DNA from: Eumeta japonica
Taxonomy: Eukaryota > Arthropoda > Insecta > Lepidoptera > Psychidae
Direction of reading: 5' to 3'
Assembly: GCA_005406025.1 (NCBI GenBank)
Contig: BGZK01000019.1
Location: 1-64,000 of the forward strand
Length of the DNA stretch: 64,000 bases
The translations under genes and the position numbers were made by a program. The notes below the pieces were generated by a model that worked only from the letters and a program-made list of their open reading frames with translations, did not search any database and was not told where the DNA came from. Below, piece after piece: positions 21,716 to 34,717 of the stretch (position 1 is its first letter; each line of letters opens with the position of its first letter).

Positions 21716-22060
21716 TCCGGTTTACCCTACGCCTATAGATGTTTCACATCAAAATGTTCTTTTGAAATTTTCAAACTGCAATGTTTTTTATTTTACTTGA
21801 CAGCATTTGACGCGTTTTTCGAATACAAAATTTTTTGAATAAATCATAAGTCGATTGGATAGATATTCTCCAAGATATCTCAAAAAAAAACATAATAAAA
21901 AAAGGTTTTGTCAATTTTATCTGTTGATTATATACTCGAAACTCGACCGATTGACTTCAAAATCTAATCAGATTTAAGTCGTAACGGGCCCTTTCAAACG
22001 CCACGTTACTTTTCTCAATTGGACGATTCATTATTGAGATATCATATGACAAATTTAGTT

Positions 22061-22083
22061 ACACACACACACACACACACACA
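22061..22083. repeat. (AC)n microsatellite
   Basis: Eleven AC units. Confidence 0.97.
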
Positions 22084-22689
22084 TACGGACGTACTTCTGA
22101 AATTAGTCGGACTCTTTCCTGGGACCTTGAGATATGATGATAATTCGCTTTTTCCAAATCGAACCCAAACTAAGAACTTTCCTATTTTTTTTAATGGACC
22201 ATATTAGTACAGAGCAAAGTAGCGACTAAAAAAGCTGTAGATGAACTTTATCAACTCGTAGAAATGGACACTGAAAACCTGCACCTCACAAAGGAAATAA
22301 AGAATCAAAGCTTAAAGGAAGATAAGATTTAGGAAAGAAGAATTTCTTTTAAGTAGAACTCGACACCATCTAATAGATATTGCTTTAAGATCAAATACAA
22401 AAAAAATAAGTTGAACTCTTTAGTTACACATGAGAGAATTGTAAAGACAAGAATGAGCTATGACAGTAGTGAGTAATAAAAATGGGCTGCACGAAATTAA
22501 CAAGGTTATAGCTGAACTTTGCTGATTTTCACAACATTAAAAATCTGACACTGTAGTATCTATTAACTATCCCGAATCCAGTTTCTGGCTAAAGGTGCAC
22601 GAATACCAGCTGGCTCTACACTAACTTCACTCCTAATACAAGCTAGAACCTACACTCCTTCATATAATTACGCTTCCTTGGGTGTATCG

Positions 22690-22770
22690 GGACTTGTCCC
22701 TTCCAGTCATTGCGACTGGCTGAAGGTCGAGCGATGATGGTAATGAGGATGATGATGATGATGATGATGA
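22690..22770 (+). repeat. Dispersed-repeat tail ending in (GAT)n
   Basis: GCGACTGGCTGAAGGTCGAG followed by CGATGATGG and then about eight GAT/GAG units to 22770. Lepidopteran repeats with this wording ending in GAT repeats are familiar to me. I cannot place the 5' extent or the class. Confidence 0.5.
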
Positions 22771-24449
22771 ATCTTCTATTTTGAAAAGTTAAAAATCGAA
22801 AGTTAAAAATCGCAATGTACCCTTGTTTACTCTCCAACTGTAGACAAGTAAGAATAAGCAATATCGTTGTCCGCTCAGGGGACGCGTCCAAGAGTTGTAG
22901 GTTTTTGATACATTTTTACGTCAAGTGAATATCTATCGAGATAAATCCATTGCTAACATTACACCGTGAATATCTTTTTCTTTTCAATTAAAAATAATAG
23001 AAAACAGTACAAAAACGATACCTATTCTGCTGCATTTCGTTGCAGCATTTTAATGATTACTATGAACATGCGCTATCATTACACGCAAAATTTCTACTAG
23101 AAACAATTCCAACTGCGCAAATTCATCCAAAAGCATGTATAAAAAACGTGTTGTCTGCACGTCCGAGAATTAATCACAGATAAGTACGTATTAGTAGGGG
23201 CGATGTCCGGTCGGAAACGAGTCTCAGAGATTAACGTTTTCAGAACACTCAACACGGAATAGACCCAGCTAAATACATCGTTGGTAATTTGATATGCCAC
23301 AATTGGCGCAATAAGTTTCAGCTTTACATTTTTAAGAAAAGAGAAAAAAAACGTCAACTTTTAGTCATGACACATAATGAGATGCTATGTTATAAACAAA
23401 CACTTGACGACCTGTCAGTAAAATATATTTTAGGTGCGAAAATCCGCAGGTGTGGCTGGAATTTTATTAAAGTATTTGTAATTTTGTTACAAGTTTGAGA
23501 TGTTTATGTACTTTTTGTACGATCACATTCAATTTTATTTTAAATTTTCTCATATTATAATGTACTAATAAGTCCAAAATATTGAACTAAATTATGAATC
23601 ACATTTAATATAATTTAACACGCCTTATACGAATATATGTGAATTGTCATTTGTATGTTTAAGGCAAATTTATGCCATGGATTCGCGTCGCAATTTATTA
23701 TCCCCGATCTAGATGAAACTTGGCCGATTATCGCAATATCCGCTTTTCAGGCCTAATAAGCCCTACACTATAATCAAACTACCGTGTCATAATTTTTCCA
23801 CGTCCAAACGCGACCCGGCGCGCCGTAAAAGAGCGATAAAAAGCCGATAACAGGCCATAAACTAAAACGGGCCACGTCGCAGCTCGTAAATTGATCGGAG
23901 CCAATTAAACGAATGCCCATATCGGGACGAATCAGCCTGGCTGCCGTCTTTCCGAGTGGTGGTTAAATGTTAGGTGCGAGACAGTTTATTTTATTAGTTT
24001 TCCTCCATTGAGTAATAAATTGAAGTCATTTCATTGCAGGTGATGCGACACCGTGTACTGTTCTCGGACGGTCTCCGCGAACCTCCTCTTGAACACCCAC
24101 AATAGCGATGGACTAGGACGTCGCAGGTACAAAGGTCTGATAACACGATTGCTCTTCGACGACGAGTGGCCATTAAGATCTCGATCCCGAAAGGGGGTTT
24201 ATTTTCGGCGTTGCACACGGAAGGATAATGAAGGTAGTCAAAATATACAAATTTCTACAACAATACCGGCTGTCACTGTGTATATCTTTAATCATTAAAT
24301 GTTACAATATTATTTGCTCAAGACTAATATGTATTTTATTAAATAATTAATAAGTAAATCAAGATTAACTTCATACTCATTAAATTTCCTTCCTTTTCTT
24401 TAGTTTTTCTTTACTAATATTTAATTTTATTACTTTACACAATAAATGG
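22771..24449. other. AT-rich DNA with GC islets at 23790-23960 and 24041-24230
   Basis: The first islet includes ACGCGACCCGGCGCGCCG. The second follows an acceptor-like TTTCATTGCAG and has open frames on both strands of up to 81 codons, none with a recognisable domain. Exon, regulatory element or chance cannot be separated from this sequence alone. Confidence 0.3.
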
Positions 24450-24690
24450 AGATGCAGTCGCCGAGCGGCCAAGAGGATGTTGCCTCCGAAATGGAAGATC
24501 CTGGTTCGAATATTGACCCCGACGGTTGAGCAGACGATTTAATTTTTTTAATTTAACTTAAATTAGTACATAAAATTCATTTACTTTATTTATTTAAGCC
24601 TCTCGAAAAACACTGTTGAGCAAGAACCCAGACGTTATCACTGAGACGTTGGCACTGGACCAGCGTGATGGACCACGTCCTCAGTCAACA
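24450..24690 (+). mobile_element. tRNA-derived SINE
   Basis: Box A-like TCGCCGAGCGG (24458-24468) and box B GGTTCGAATAT (24503-24513) lie about 35 nt apart, inside a sequence resembling a tRNA-Ser/Leu 5' part. An A/T-rich linker (24540-24595) is followed by a tail containing GTTGAGCAAGAACC and CTGGACCAGCGTGATGGAC. The tail corresponds to the satellite monomer read on its minus strand. Head, linker and tail match the order seen at the right edge of the array. Confidence 0.75.
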
Positions 24691-24716
24691 AAACTACACT
24701 ACCAAAACTACATGTA

Positions 24717-24869
24717 CAGTACAACGCACGAAACTTTGCCGCTTAGAATTACGTAGTGCGCAGGTTCAGCGCTCCTCGATCCTTCCTTCTCCCCCCGCGT
24801 TCCTATTTTACGCCATTGCGAGGCTTTCGTGACCAACTTCAAAGCGGCAGAGTTTCGTGCGCTTTACTG
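24717..24869. mobile_element. MITE, Tc1/mariner-pogo-like, copy 2
   Basis: The left terminus is CAGTACAACGCACGAAACTT. The right terminus is AGTTTCGTGCGCTTTACTG, and the inverted repeats run for about 29 bp to GCCGCTT. It is flanked by TA on both sides (24715-24716 and 24870-24871). At 153 bp without a coding frame, it is the cleaner of the two copies in the window and lies 27 bp downstream of the SINE at 24450. Confidence 0.88.
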
Positions 24870-24871
24870 TA

Positions 24872-27800
24872 ATACTGGCAGTGTACGTAGTTCACGCGAA
24901 AAACATGCATGACGTTACACGCAGCATCGCACGTCTAGACGTGAATTGACACGTGATTTTTACAAACAAAAGTTATCATTTCAATATTCAATCGATCTGG
25001 AAATAATGTCTCTTGGACATTATTATAAGAATTCACCTTATACAAAATATCAGGCAAACTTTCAGTTTTGCAACACCGACAGGGGAGAGTATAAATTTTA
25101 AACAAGCGTTTACATTTGTAAAACAATCGTAATTTTACAATATTGCTGTTTGTCTTTCACGTTATTATGAAAATATTGTATGAATCATAACTTCAATTCC
25201 ATGGCGCTTTGATGCGAAAATCAGTACGGTGACGATAAAGGCAACGTTTTGAATAAATTGGAGACACGTTTAATCTCAATTTAATACAACCGTACCTTCA
25301 ATTATAACCGAAACGCAAACAACACGAATAAGAATATCCTAAATATAACAGTGACAAATAAGCATGGAGAAAAGAAATCAAAAGGTAGTCATTTAAGAAA
25401 GATAAAATATTCTATATGCTATTTTACATAGCATGTAATTAGTATATAAAGTCGGATGCTCAGTGTTTTTCTTTCAATTTCTTTTAACTAACCAAATTAA
25501 TTTCTCACAATAAACTAATGAAGGTTCAACTAGTAAAAAGTCCAAATCTAGATATAATCATAATACATTTTATTAGTACATAATCAAGGGATAGACAAAA
25601 ACTCAACTACTTTCGAAATTTTTTACACATTATACATAGGAACTAAGTCTTAAACATAATAAAATTAAATTCTATTCATATATAATACATATTTGTTTAT
25701 ATTTAGTGACATACACTTTCGTTACACACAAATTCAGTTAAATCACAAAATATTCATAATTTACGGCAATGATAATTAAAAAAAAAATTTTTGGATCAAT
25801 AAAAAAATACAGAACTTCCAAATTCTATTAATTTTCTTCCATTGCCGTTGGCCCGCCGCGCTTGGTCACCCCACGACCAGCTGCAACCGGCGACACGGGT
25901 CGCCGCATTGCGCAAACTAATTAAATAAGCTCCAAACAATACCGCGTTCAATTCGTAACGATTTCACGATCTAGTTATCGAGGTCGCCTATTGGAGCGAC
26001 TGCGAAATATCCAGTAATAGGGCGGTAAAAGTAACACACGATGAATGCGCCCGGCACGAGCACTAAATCGCCCTTAAATAAAAGGGTACAAAAGTTCTCT
26101 TGAACCTTTTTTAACGGACAGGCTTTATGCGTCAATCGATTGACACTTAAATCTGTAAATAAATAAAGCTATCATTTTCAGCTTTACTGTTGCAATTAAC
26201 ATAATTACAAAAATCACAAAAAAAAAAAAACCGGCAATTACGTGTCGGGTCACGGGCCGACATGAGGACTTAAAAGGGAGCTTTTTGTTTGATACTACGA
26301 GGATATCAAATGAGTTCACGGTTTCACAGCTAATAACATCTAAAACAGAGGATTATCATTGTGTGATAGCTCCATATTTTGATGTAACAATTTTAAATCA
26401 TCCCACTGCTAATGTAGGCCCCCTCAGATTTTTTTCATTTCAGATTGAGAATTTCGGACTTCAACTCTCCATCCTGGCTCAGCGAAGATTGGGAGCTGCT
26501 AATGATCATCCATTGCGATGATAATATCGTGAGCCGACGGCTTAAATTGATTTAAATCAGAAACTGTTACGCCAATTCACCCTTGACGGAAATGGAAATC
26601 CAGTTCCAAAGCGAAGTGCTTAACAGCAGAACCGCCACCGCTATACACCACGATAAAATTAAAAGTATGCTATAATTTATTCGGAAAAAAACTCTAAAAG
26701 TGCCGACGTGCGACGAGCTAATACCATGTTTCTTGAGTTGTAACCCGGCATATCTACTATCTGATTACATTATTTTTATCGATTTAAAGTGACGATGGTC
26801 GTTAATGAATTACGGCTTACCAAATGATTTATAATTTCATGAACATTTTCCCGTCTTCATAAATATCTGTAACAAATTACCAACAACAATTAATTAAACA
26901 GCTTTTGTTCAGCACTATTTATATTAATAAAAACACTAAGAATAATATAATAACGACAGACATTACAACTTTAGGGCTAATAATATGCATTACAACTAGA
27001 TTATACGCGTTGATAAATGGATATTCGTAAAAAATTTACAGAGAAAAATATTACCCGCTAAAAAAAGAAATTCATTATCTCAAAAATTAATTTTCGGAAA
27101 CTGTGGTTGTTTAAAAAGCTTTTTCTGAAACAATAAAGACACATCGTAGTTATAAAAAATCATCAAGGGACAAAGAAAGCTTTGTTTCAAAAGCTTCAAA
27201 TTCTCATTTCACCGTAGCGCTTCGATGGGCATCATGAGACTAAGCCTTAGCTCAGTCCTATGAAGGTGATTGCAAGCATCTGATTTATGTGCTGGAGAGT
27301 TTTTAATAGCTTTTTAGTAAGAGCTGAAAGGCTTCACATTTAGAACTTTTCTTTATTTGTTTCCTTAAAAAGTACTGTGTGACGTCAATATTTTCAAATA
27401 CGTTTTCAAAGAAAAAACATAGAAATGAAAAAAAATGCTACTCGAGGTGGAACTTTTTGATATTTGATAACATCTTAAACTGTTATATTTGATCTTCTTT
27501 GATTCTGAATTGTTATGATAATACACCGCTATGAAACAAATATATTAGAAAATATTCTACATATTGATTAATTTTAAACTATACTGCTATTGTAAAACTG
27601 AAAAATTTATTGGCACGTTTGCACAAATCCGATTTAACAAATTGTATTTGCGTTAGATACCTCGAATAATAAAAAAAGAAAGCTTATTTTGTTATTTAAT
27701 ATATTTAGTTTTTGTTCTTGATATATACTTATCACGTGTATGAAACAGAGTCTTACATTTCAAATTTAACGTCTATGAGACAGTAAGTCGCAGCTAGTAT

Positions 27801-29194
27801 TGGACAAGTATTATATTACAATATTTTCAAGACCTCTTCAACTTCGACTAAATTAATAGGTGAGTCTGCCAATGGAATTCGAGACGTTGAAAAATCTGAT
27901 ATTGCGACAAAACCGGTTTATAGTGTGGGAATTAGAATACACCCTTGAGTTTGGAAGAACCGTTTAAATTCAGAGGTCGGCTGTGGATGTCAATGATGAT
28001 AGAAGTGAAAAATAAAACGAGACAATAAGGAATATCGAGCTACAAAATAGAATTATCACTCTTCTTCGTTTTTGATTAGGGGTCTTCCTGACATTTTTCA
28101 GAATAGGACCAATCAAAAATGAATCCCCAAATAAGTCCGACTCCCACCTATGGTTCCGTACTAACGAACAAAATTGGAAATAGGACTAAGATTGAGTCAA
28201 TATTATTCCCTATTATAAATAGTATATGTTATTGTCTATGAATCTGAAAATTATCAAATTATCTAAACTCATATACGCGTACAAAGCGTTTCAATGGTAG
28301 GCCTCTCTCGTACTGGAAACTATATGCGTGACCATAAATGTTAGTGACCAGCTCGTTACTGTTGACAACTGAAAATTATGAATGTTCAAAAAAGTAGTCA
28401 CTTTGTTTAAAACAGTTCCCCATTATTTCTTTTATAGATTTTTTGATTGTGATTTTTTTCAATTATTAAGATGCTTGTATAAAAATTAGAGACGGAGACA
28501 CGGAGTTAATTAGAAATTCTGTTTCTAACTTCTGTTCCTTATAGAAAAAAAAAAAATACCTAAAAACCTTCAATATTTTGTCAAAAGATATCAAACGTTT
28601 TTCAAGAAAATTATTTCTAATATTTATTTTTTTTATGGGAAACTATAACGATTCCTTTTTGTTTTCGGCCACAGAACCCTAAAAAGTAAACCTGAAATTT
28701 GTGTAATTATTTCTTAAATCTGAAAAGCTTTTACGATAACTTAAAGTTATACAAAATCGATAATACTTAAATTGTTAATACAAACCCAAGCTATATATAT
28801 AACATAACAATGTTTTATATAAAAATCAATAAACTGCTCAGCATTGTTACATGTGAGCACTTCGAACAGAATAATATACAAGATCACGGAGTGAACACGA
28901 AGCGCGAAGGATAAACAATGAATAAAATCGATCTCGAATATCTGATAATATTGACTTCTCGAATTACTTTTCCCCCGGCAAGGTTAACTCGGATAGGTAC
29001 AGTCGCCGACGAACGGCGTGCGGGGATAGTGCTAACACGAAGGTACTGGCCACAAATACTGACCCGGTGGCGGAATATTAAGATTTTATTTTCTATATGA
29101 ACAATATATCAAATTCATTTTTTTTTTAATTCTCCAGTTTGTTTTCGTACGTTATTTTATCGCAATACAAAAATATAACTAAGTAATATCGTCA
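24872..29194. other. Mostly unique AT-rich DNA with a GC islet at 25845-26105
   Basis: The islet contains GGCCCGCCGCGCTTGGTCAC and CGACACGGGTCGCCGCATTG. A weak tRNA-like SINE head may lie on the minus strand at about 26560-26650 (TAGCGGTGGCGGTTCTGC box A region, degenerate box B). Near 28640-28690, CGGCCACAGAACCCTAAAAA resembles one end of the 'ggttccg' dispersed repeat. No protein gene is recognised. Confidence 0.4.
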
Positions 29195-30460
29195 ATAACA
29201 AAAACTGGCCGAGAGCATGTCGGACCAGGCTCATTATAAGGTTCCGAAGTCATTATTACAAATAAATGCACTACAGATGAAAAAAGTACGGTGTTACAAT
29301 TTTTTCATGTTTCCCGCACAGAATAGTTATAAGCAGTTTAGTCGTCTATAACTAAGAAAACGAGTAGATATGTCGACTATTATAATTAAACTAGAACAAA
29401 CTAAAATGCATCAGCAAAAGAATATATCTTCATGACACTTACATCCTTTTGTTGAGAAGCGCAGTTTTTCGGCAACAACTCATAAAGGGAATATCCGACC
29501 ATATGCAAAATAATTTTTGTTGAAAGTATTTATTAAGTGTTATCCTCATTATTTTTTTCATATTTTTGGGCATACTATTTAGAAAAGTGTGGGGGGACAC
29601 AATTTCTGCAATTCCCGGAGCGATCATTTCCAAAATTATTTACTTATTCAGAAAAATTATTCAGAAACTTTAGTGTTTTTAAAAGAACTGTCGAAATACG
29701 TGTCCCTTGTTGATGCTCACTGAAAAAATTTTTTTCAACTGTTGTTACATGTATGGAGTGCCCCCCTAGAAATATTTATTTTGTTACTTAACCATCAAAG
29801 TAAGTAGCAGCTTATACAAGACACCTATACTATAATTTTCATCAATACATATCTTGTGGTGTTTAAATAAAATGTCTGTGACATACGGACGGACGAACAT
29901 GACGAAACTATACGAGTTCTTTTTTGTCAATTTGGCTTGGAACCCTAAGAACGGGTCAAGCGCGAGTCGGTCTTGCGCACCTAGGGTTTCGTGCAAAGTT
30001 TTAGGTACGTAAATAGTTCGTTCATCACGAGAATCGGGTTTTGGAGATTTAGGCCGATTTTTCCGATTATGTGTCGTAAATGTCCCCGACTATGAAGCAT
30101 AAATTTTTTTTTGTAATGTGACTACGAAATTACAGTTATCGATTTTTTTCTTTACTTGTACTGCATGGCGTTGTTTCTTGCCAAATTTCATGATTCTAGT
30201 TCAACGAAAACTAACCTATAGGTTTCGATTCCTTTGAGAGCGTCAAAATACGGGGCATAGAGCATGGTGTATCTTTTGACTGCCTTGATTTTATTTTTTC
30301 ACTACTTCAAGGGATCGCAGAGCTGAGTATATGATATTAATATCAGCTTGATACCTGCACGCGTCCGTGAGAAAAAGGTTCTTGACAAACGGACAGACTG
30401 ATGAATAACAGAGATCCTTTAAGGCTTTCATTTTGTCCTTTGAGGTATGAAAGACTAAAC
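29195..30460 (+). repeat. Large lepidopteran dispersed repeat ('ctggccgag...ggttccg' type)
   Basis: Starts with AACTGGCCGAGAGCATGTCG and AAGGTTCCGAAG. Internal landmarks are TTTCATGTTTCCCGCACAGA, a GTGGGGGGACACAATTTCTG block, CATACGGACGGACGAACATG, a second GCGAGTCGG/TTGCGCACCTAGGG end-like motif at 29960-29990, TTGCCAAATTTCATGATTCT and GGGATCGCAGAGCTGAG. These recur in inverted copies at 49650-50235, 52940-53235 and 55870-56133. I know such sequence as a high-copy lepidopteran repeat but not its class. It may comprise two adjacent insertions joined near 29990. Confidence 0.75.
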
Positions 30461-30824
30461 AAGATCTTATTTCATTTTACAAAAAAAATAAACAAATAAC
30501 TATGGCTTTTCTACAAAAATAAAAAAAACTACACATACTTAAATATATTAGAACGTATTTACATCGAAGTACAAACATGTTTCTAAAGAGACACCCGATA
30601 AACAAAGACATCCGTTTAAAACATAATGATAAACGTTTGTCTTAAAAAAGATGTTCCCAAGTGCTATTATTTCTCATATATGAAAATTTAGCGTCCGCAT
30701 GTTTGTATTAGCAAAACTTTATCCGTCGACTTCTAACCATTCCTAATCGAACTACTAAACCGATTCTATCAATTCTCTCGCTCATAGAAATCTACACCAT
30801 CCCAAATAATTCAATATTAATTTA

Positions 30825-31060
30825 TTTGGTACTATTATAGTATAATATTTTTCTCAGATTCGTACAAATCCGAATCGTGACTGGTAGCATTGTCGAGATC
30901 GAAATAGGGAACATTACCGACGCCAGAATTGAAAGCAGCAACGAGATTTGGATTGAGAACAAGATCAATCAATATAACGGATTAAAGAACACATTCTATG
31001 CCTGCACGGGCGAATCTGCGGGCATAAAGCTAGTACAATACAACTACTATTACGTTTTAA
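30825..31060 (-). repeat. 'gcccgcggcttcg' dispersed repeat, minus strand
   Basis: The minus strand reads TAGCTTTATGCCCGCAGATT and CGCCCGTGCAGGCATAGAA. A CGATT/CTCG-rich pyrimidine section follows, then CTACCAGTCACGATTCGGAT with TTGTAC, which also ends the copies at 37.9 and 57.2 kb. The 62-codon plus-strand frame over it is an antisense by-product. Confidence 0.6.
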
Positions 31061-31469
31061 GTTAGAATTCAAATCCCTTTCTGATAATTTCGTGAATCAG
31101 TAAGTCAGTCGTATTCGAGTTCAATTTACGACGTCGCATAGTTCATTCCGCGATAGTTAAAAAATGTTTTAACCTCACTACTCGTTTCATTTTACAAAAA
31201 TTATATTGATAACTATTATAGTATAATTTCTATTATCCTGCGTATTTATTATACAAGCCGAAACTACGCTCGAGTAGCAGCATTAGAGGGTTCGCCAAGT
31301 CACCTACCCGGGGCAGCGATTAAATTGCATTTACTTAAAGAAATAAGTCCTCAAAAGGGATGTATAGATGTGCAGCCTGTGGATCTTAGCCTGCTTCTCG
31401 GGGCATGGAGCAAAAATATTTTAATCTAGTTTAAAATTTGTGTGACAATTTACACATAAGAAGAACATA
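31061..31469. other. No feature recognised
   Basis: AT-rich DNA between repeats. Confidence 0.4.
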
Positions 31470-31740
31470 AGAGTTCGAACTTGCCACCATCCGGTCAGAG
31501 CGGTAATGACTCGGCGGTTGAGGACGTAGCCTCGTAACCGGGAGGCACCGGGTCCGATTCTGACCACAGGAAAATCGAACGATGAGTTTTTAGCTCAGTA
31601 GAATTGATCCACTGCTCCGTGCCTGGATCAGCTCGTTAAGCCATCTGTCCCGGACCTTGTCATGACATTGGTGATGAAGGCCCTTAGCGGTCTTCCGGAT
31701 CGAAGCAGCTCGAAGTCCAATGCCTGCGCTGGTTACTGTA
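31470..31740 (+). mobile_element. tRNA-derived SINE with single satellite-like tail
   Basis: Box A TGACTCGGCGG (31507-31517) and box B GGTCCGATTC (31551-31560) are about 33 nt apart. The tail reads GTGCCTGGATCAGCTCGTTA, TTGTCATGACATTGGTGATG and CTTCCGGATCG. These align in order with GTGCCTCGGAGAGCACGTTG, TTGTCATCGCGATGGCGGCG and CTCCGATCCG of the array monomer (minus strand). This is the best in-window evidence that the satellite monomer is a SINE tail. GC content is well above the flanks. Confidence 0.8.
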
Positions 31741-31865
31741 CTTTATTGATTTTAGTAAAGACGACAGGAACACAGGTTTATAGTAGACTGTGACGTTTGA
31801 CGGTAAAACAGATTATAAAATGAAAATTTCGTACACAAACCTCCACCTATAATTAGTGTCAATCA

Positions 31866-31945
31866 TAGACAATTTCTATGTGAAGATTCGAACACCTTGG
31901 ACATACAGACCCCACAATCTAAGTCACTTACCATTTTATTGACCA
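31866..31945 (-). mobile_element. Probable tRNA-derived SINE head or tRNA pseudogene
   Basis: The minus strand reads GATGGTCAATAAAATGGTAA, then GACTTAGATTGTGGGGTC, then GGTGTTCGAATCTTC. The last resembles box B of a lepidopteran SINE, while the A box is weak. Small and degenerate. Confidence 0.4.
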
Positions 31946-32439
31946 TCGGCGCGTAACCGTATTTCAGCTTGTGAATGTACACATATTTTTTTAATGGCAT
32001 TTTTTTCTGATCGCGCCTTAGGTGCCAACGTATTAAATTACAGATACGACAAAAATAAATTTACCATCACGTTTCACATTTAATTTACTTTCGTATAATA
32101 TTACTCATGATAAAACCTCGCATTACAGAGTAAAAGCTTTTTATTCGAAAGAATTTCCAGGGTCGTTGGATTTACTAGATGTAACAAAAAAAATTAGAAT
32201 TTATATAAGGTTTTATATAAATTCTAGTTTCTTTTTTTTAATATGAGTATAAATCGAAGAGGGTACATGAAATAGGTGAAATATTCATATATTTATGTAT
32301 GTGAGAAATTTACATTTTAGAATGAAACCGATATACAGTTAGTGAAAAATCTACTGTTATTATTATTTCTTTATTTTCCTATATATGAAAAAGTCGGTTT
32401 TTGGAGTAGGAAGGCATTTATGCCAAGTATTCTACTTCC
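31946..32439. other. No feature recognised
   Basis: AT-rich DNA. Near 32190-32230, AATTAGAATTTATATAAGG is followed at once by its approximate inverted copy (ATATAAATTCTAGTTTC), a small hairpin. Confidence 0.4.
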
Positions 32440-33030
32440 AATGTGTTTAGAGTTGTTTGTGCTGTGTGTTGTAATTGTGTGACAAATGTGAGTGTATTAT
32501 TTTCGTGTGTATTGTTGGGTCAGTCGGTTTCTTCGTTAGTGATCAGGGGTAATGATGTTGGATTTGGGAAACGGCGAACTACGGAGTCGAGGACTACTGA
32601 CTTTTGTGTGGTTATGGAAGTGTTTTCGGGGAGCTGAAGGATTTCGAAGGTTGTTTTCAGGGTCTTAATTATGACATCAGTCGATGATTAGAATTATGCT
32701 GACGTATTCTTGGTGCTACATTTGTTTGATTTCGTCTGCCAGGGGGATGTATTTTTGTATTTTTTCGGTGTGTTTTTGTTTCAGGTCACTAGTGTCGGGT
32801 ACTGTGATATCTATGACGTACGTGGTTTTCATGTGATGTCTGGTCTATTACTTAGGACGGCGCGATCATTTATTACGTCCCGGTTCCAGTATAACTTTGC
32901 AGAGCTATTTTCCAGGTCGTTGGCGGATTTGTATTTGGAGTAGGGGGTGTGGGTGTTTAGGAGGTTGCGTATGAGAGCGATTTGTTGATGGATATATTTT
33001 ATAGCGTTAGCGTGTCTGTGAGTGTATTCT
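32440..33030 (-). mobile_element. 3' end of a LINE with restriction-like endonuclease (R4/Dong/R2-like)
   Basis: The minus-strand translation, allowing frameshifts, gives HRHANAIKYIHQQIALIRN, then ENSSAKLYWNRDVINDR, SNRPDIT, TYVIDITVPDTSDL, EKIQKYIPLADEIKQM, and later VVLDSVV. The RPD...(x)n...IDI arrangement is the PD-(D/E)xK endonuclease core found after the reverse transcriptase in site-specific LINEs of the R2/R4/Dong group. Only the C-terminal part is present, with several stops and at least two frame changes. The segment is strikingly C/A-rich on the coding strand, hence the G/T-rich plus strand. The clade within this group is uncertain. Confidence 0.75.
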
Positions 33031-34189
33031 TTGCGTGTTAAAGAACTTCAACCTCCTCTGATACGGTCTATTGATTCGGTGGTTTTATGATTAATCTTAT
33101 CTGTGTCTAAATATTATTATTGGTCTCATTTTATGAGATTCTTTAACAAGTCAACGTTGCACTTTAGATAACTTCTTAAAACGTCGCATCCAACTTTGTC
33201 GTAGTTGTAGTTGATAGTCGAGCTGTACGACCGAGTTGAAGTAGTTTTTAAAAATTTTGGTTACCTTTTAAAAAGCTACGTATGCGATAGGGTACTTAAG
33301 AACAACAAGATGGGTTGATGCGTGTTATTGTATAATTAGAAATTGTCTAGGAGACGAAATAATGTGGAATTTGCAAGCTTTGTGTCGACGAAAATACTAT
33401 CGACGGTTTTTTTTGTAAAAAAATCTTTTTTGTTTTTGTACAACGTTTACTTTACTTTACCGTCGCTCCTCTGTTAATACCTGTTAATATTGTTCCAGAG
33501 CACATACTATTATATTGTGTGACATTTTTATCACCATCCTCCATTATGTCACCCTTTCACAATCTTTTTATTCCACTTCAAAGGATAATACTGTTTTAGA
33601 AACTATTACAGTGTTATATAGGTAAATGAAGACGCGGTGAAAGGAAAAATCATTAGAGCTATTATGTTTATTTGTTTATAGGTAGATTTATTTCAGTTGA
33701 GATTTAAGCTTCTGTTGTTATATGAGCTGAGCGAATCATGTCAACGTGGGAATTTCAAAAAGCTCCTTATGTCTGTACAAGCCAACATGTAGCTCAATGG
33801 TCCGGTATTCGTGTTGTTGATTATTACGTACATGAGTACTTGTACATATCGCCGCTTTTCAACCTGTGCACAAGCTACACTGAATCAGTTATCCACAGAT
33901 GTATCATTTGCTGGAAGAGAACTCTCGTGTGACTACGTCTTGTATATATGCAATTTTTTTTTTTAAATGGGCCACTAATTGATTTTTATACGCAGACTGA
34001 AATTATTACGGGACGCAAATCGCTATAGCCTTAATTTTTTACATTAATTAATGACTAACCGATTCCAGCTTCCATCTTTACGCTTAAAATTTAACAAAAA
34101 TTGTTTTTACCGAACACAAACAGAATAAATATCTTTATACTTTTTGTATTTTTTCCTATTCACAAGCCGCGATTTCTTTCCCGGTCATA
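33031..34189. other. No feature recognised
   Basis: AT-rich sequence. A 64-codon plus frame at 33738 has no supporting homology that I can see. Confidence 0.4.
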
Positions 34190-34410
34190 TTCTCTATTGC
34201 AGTGACAGTCCCGATGCCGATATAACTCCTGCCATAGACATCTGCTATCTTTTTGGTATTAATATACGTCGTATTGTAAAAGAAACCCTATGCCGTATTG
34301 CAGAAGATATTCTATGTCTACTCAAAATTCGATTAGAATTCGTTCAGTCGTTACGGAGATGGCCAAAACAAACAAACCTACATACATACAACTTTATAAT
34401 ATATATATAA
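34190..34410 (+). repeat. RTE-like repeat 3' end fragment
   Basis: GACAGTCCCGATGCCGATAT near the start and TTCGTTCAGTCGTTACGGAG with CATACATACA at the end resemble the 3' end of RTE-type dispersed repeats ('ttcagccgtt...aacaaacatacat'). Weak but consistent with the other copies of the family. Confidence 0.4.
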
Positions 34411-34717
34411 AAGATTTTCCATATGTATGTTCAAATGATTTTAGATATTAAGTTTACAATGACTCTTATTTATAAACCATCTGATTCGACAGTGCGGGAA
34501 CTGACCGACCGTTGTCACATTAAACGATAGGTTATAAATGTAATATTGGAACAAGGAAGAACATGACATGGGAGAAGAAATTTATTAAATTCATTAAAAT
34601 CAAAGAGCGAAACAGTACTTTGCCAGACGAAATTGACAATGTATTACACGAGAGGCTTATGTTAAGCGCAGGAAAGCGATTAACTCGCGGGACACAATTG
34701 GCGAAAGTCCTAATTCT

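Noticed and set aside
24041..24126. Internal exon between TTTCATTGCAG and GCAGGTACAAAG
   Set aside because: All three plus frames contain stops before or shortly after the proposed donor, and no domain is recognisable.
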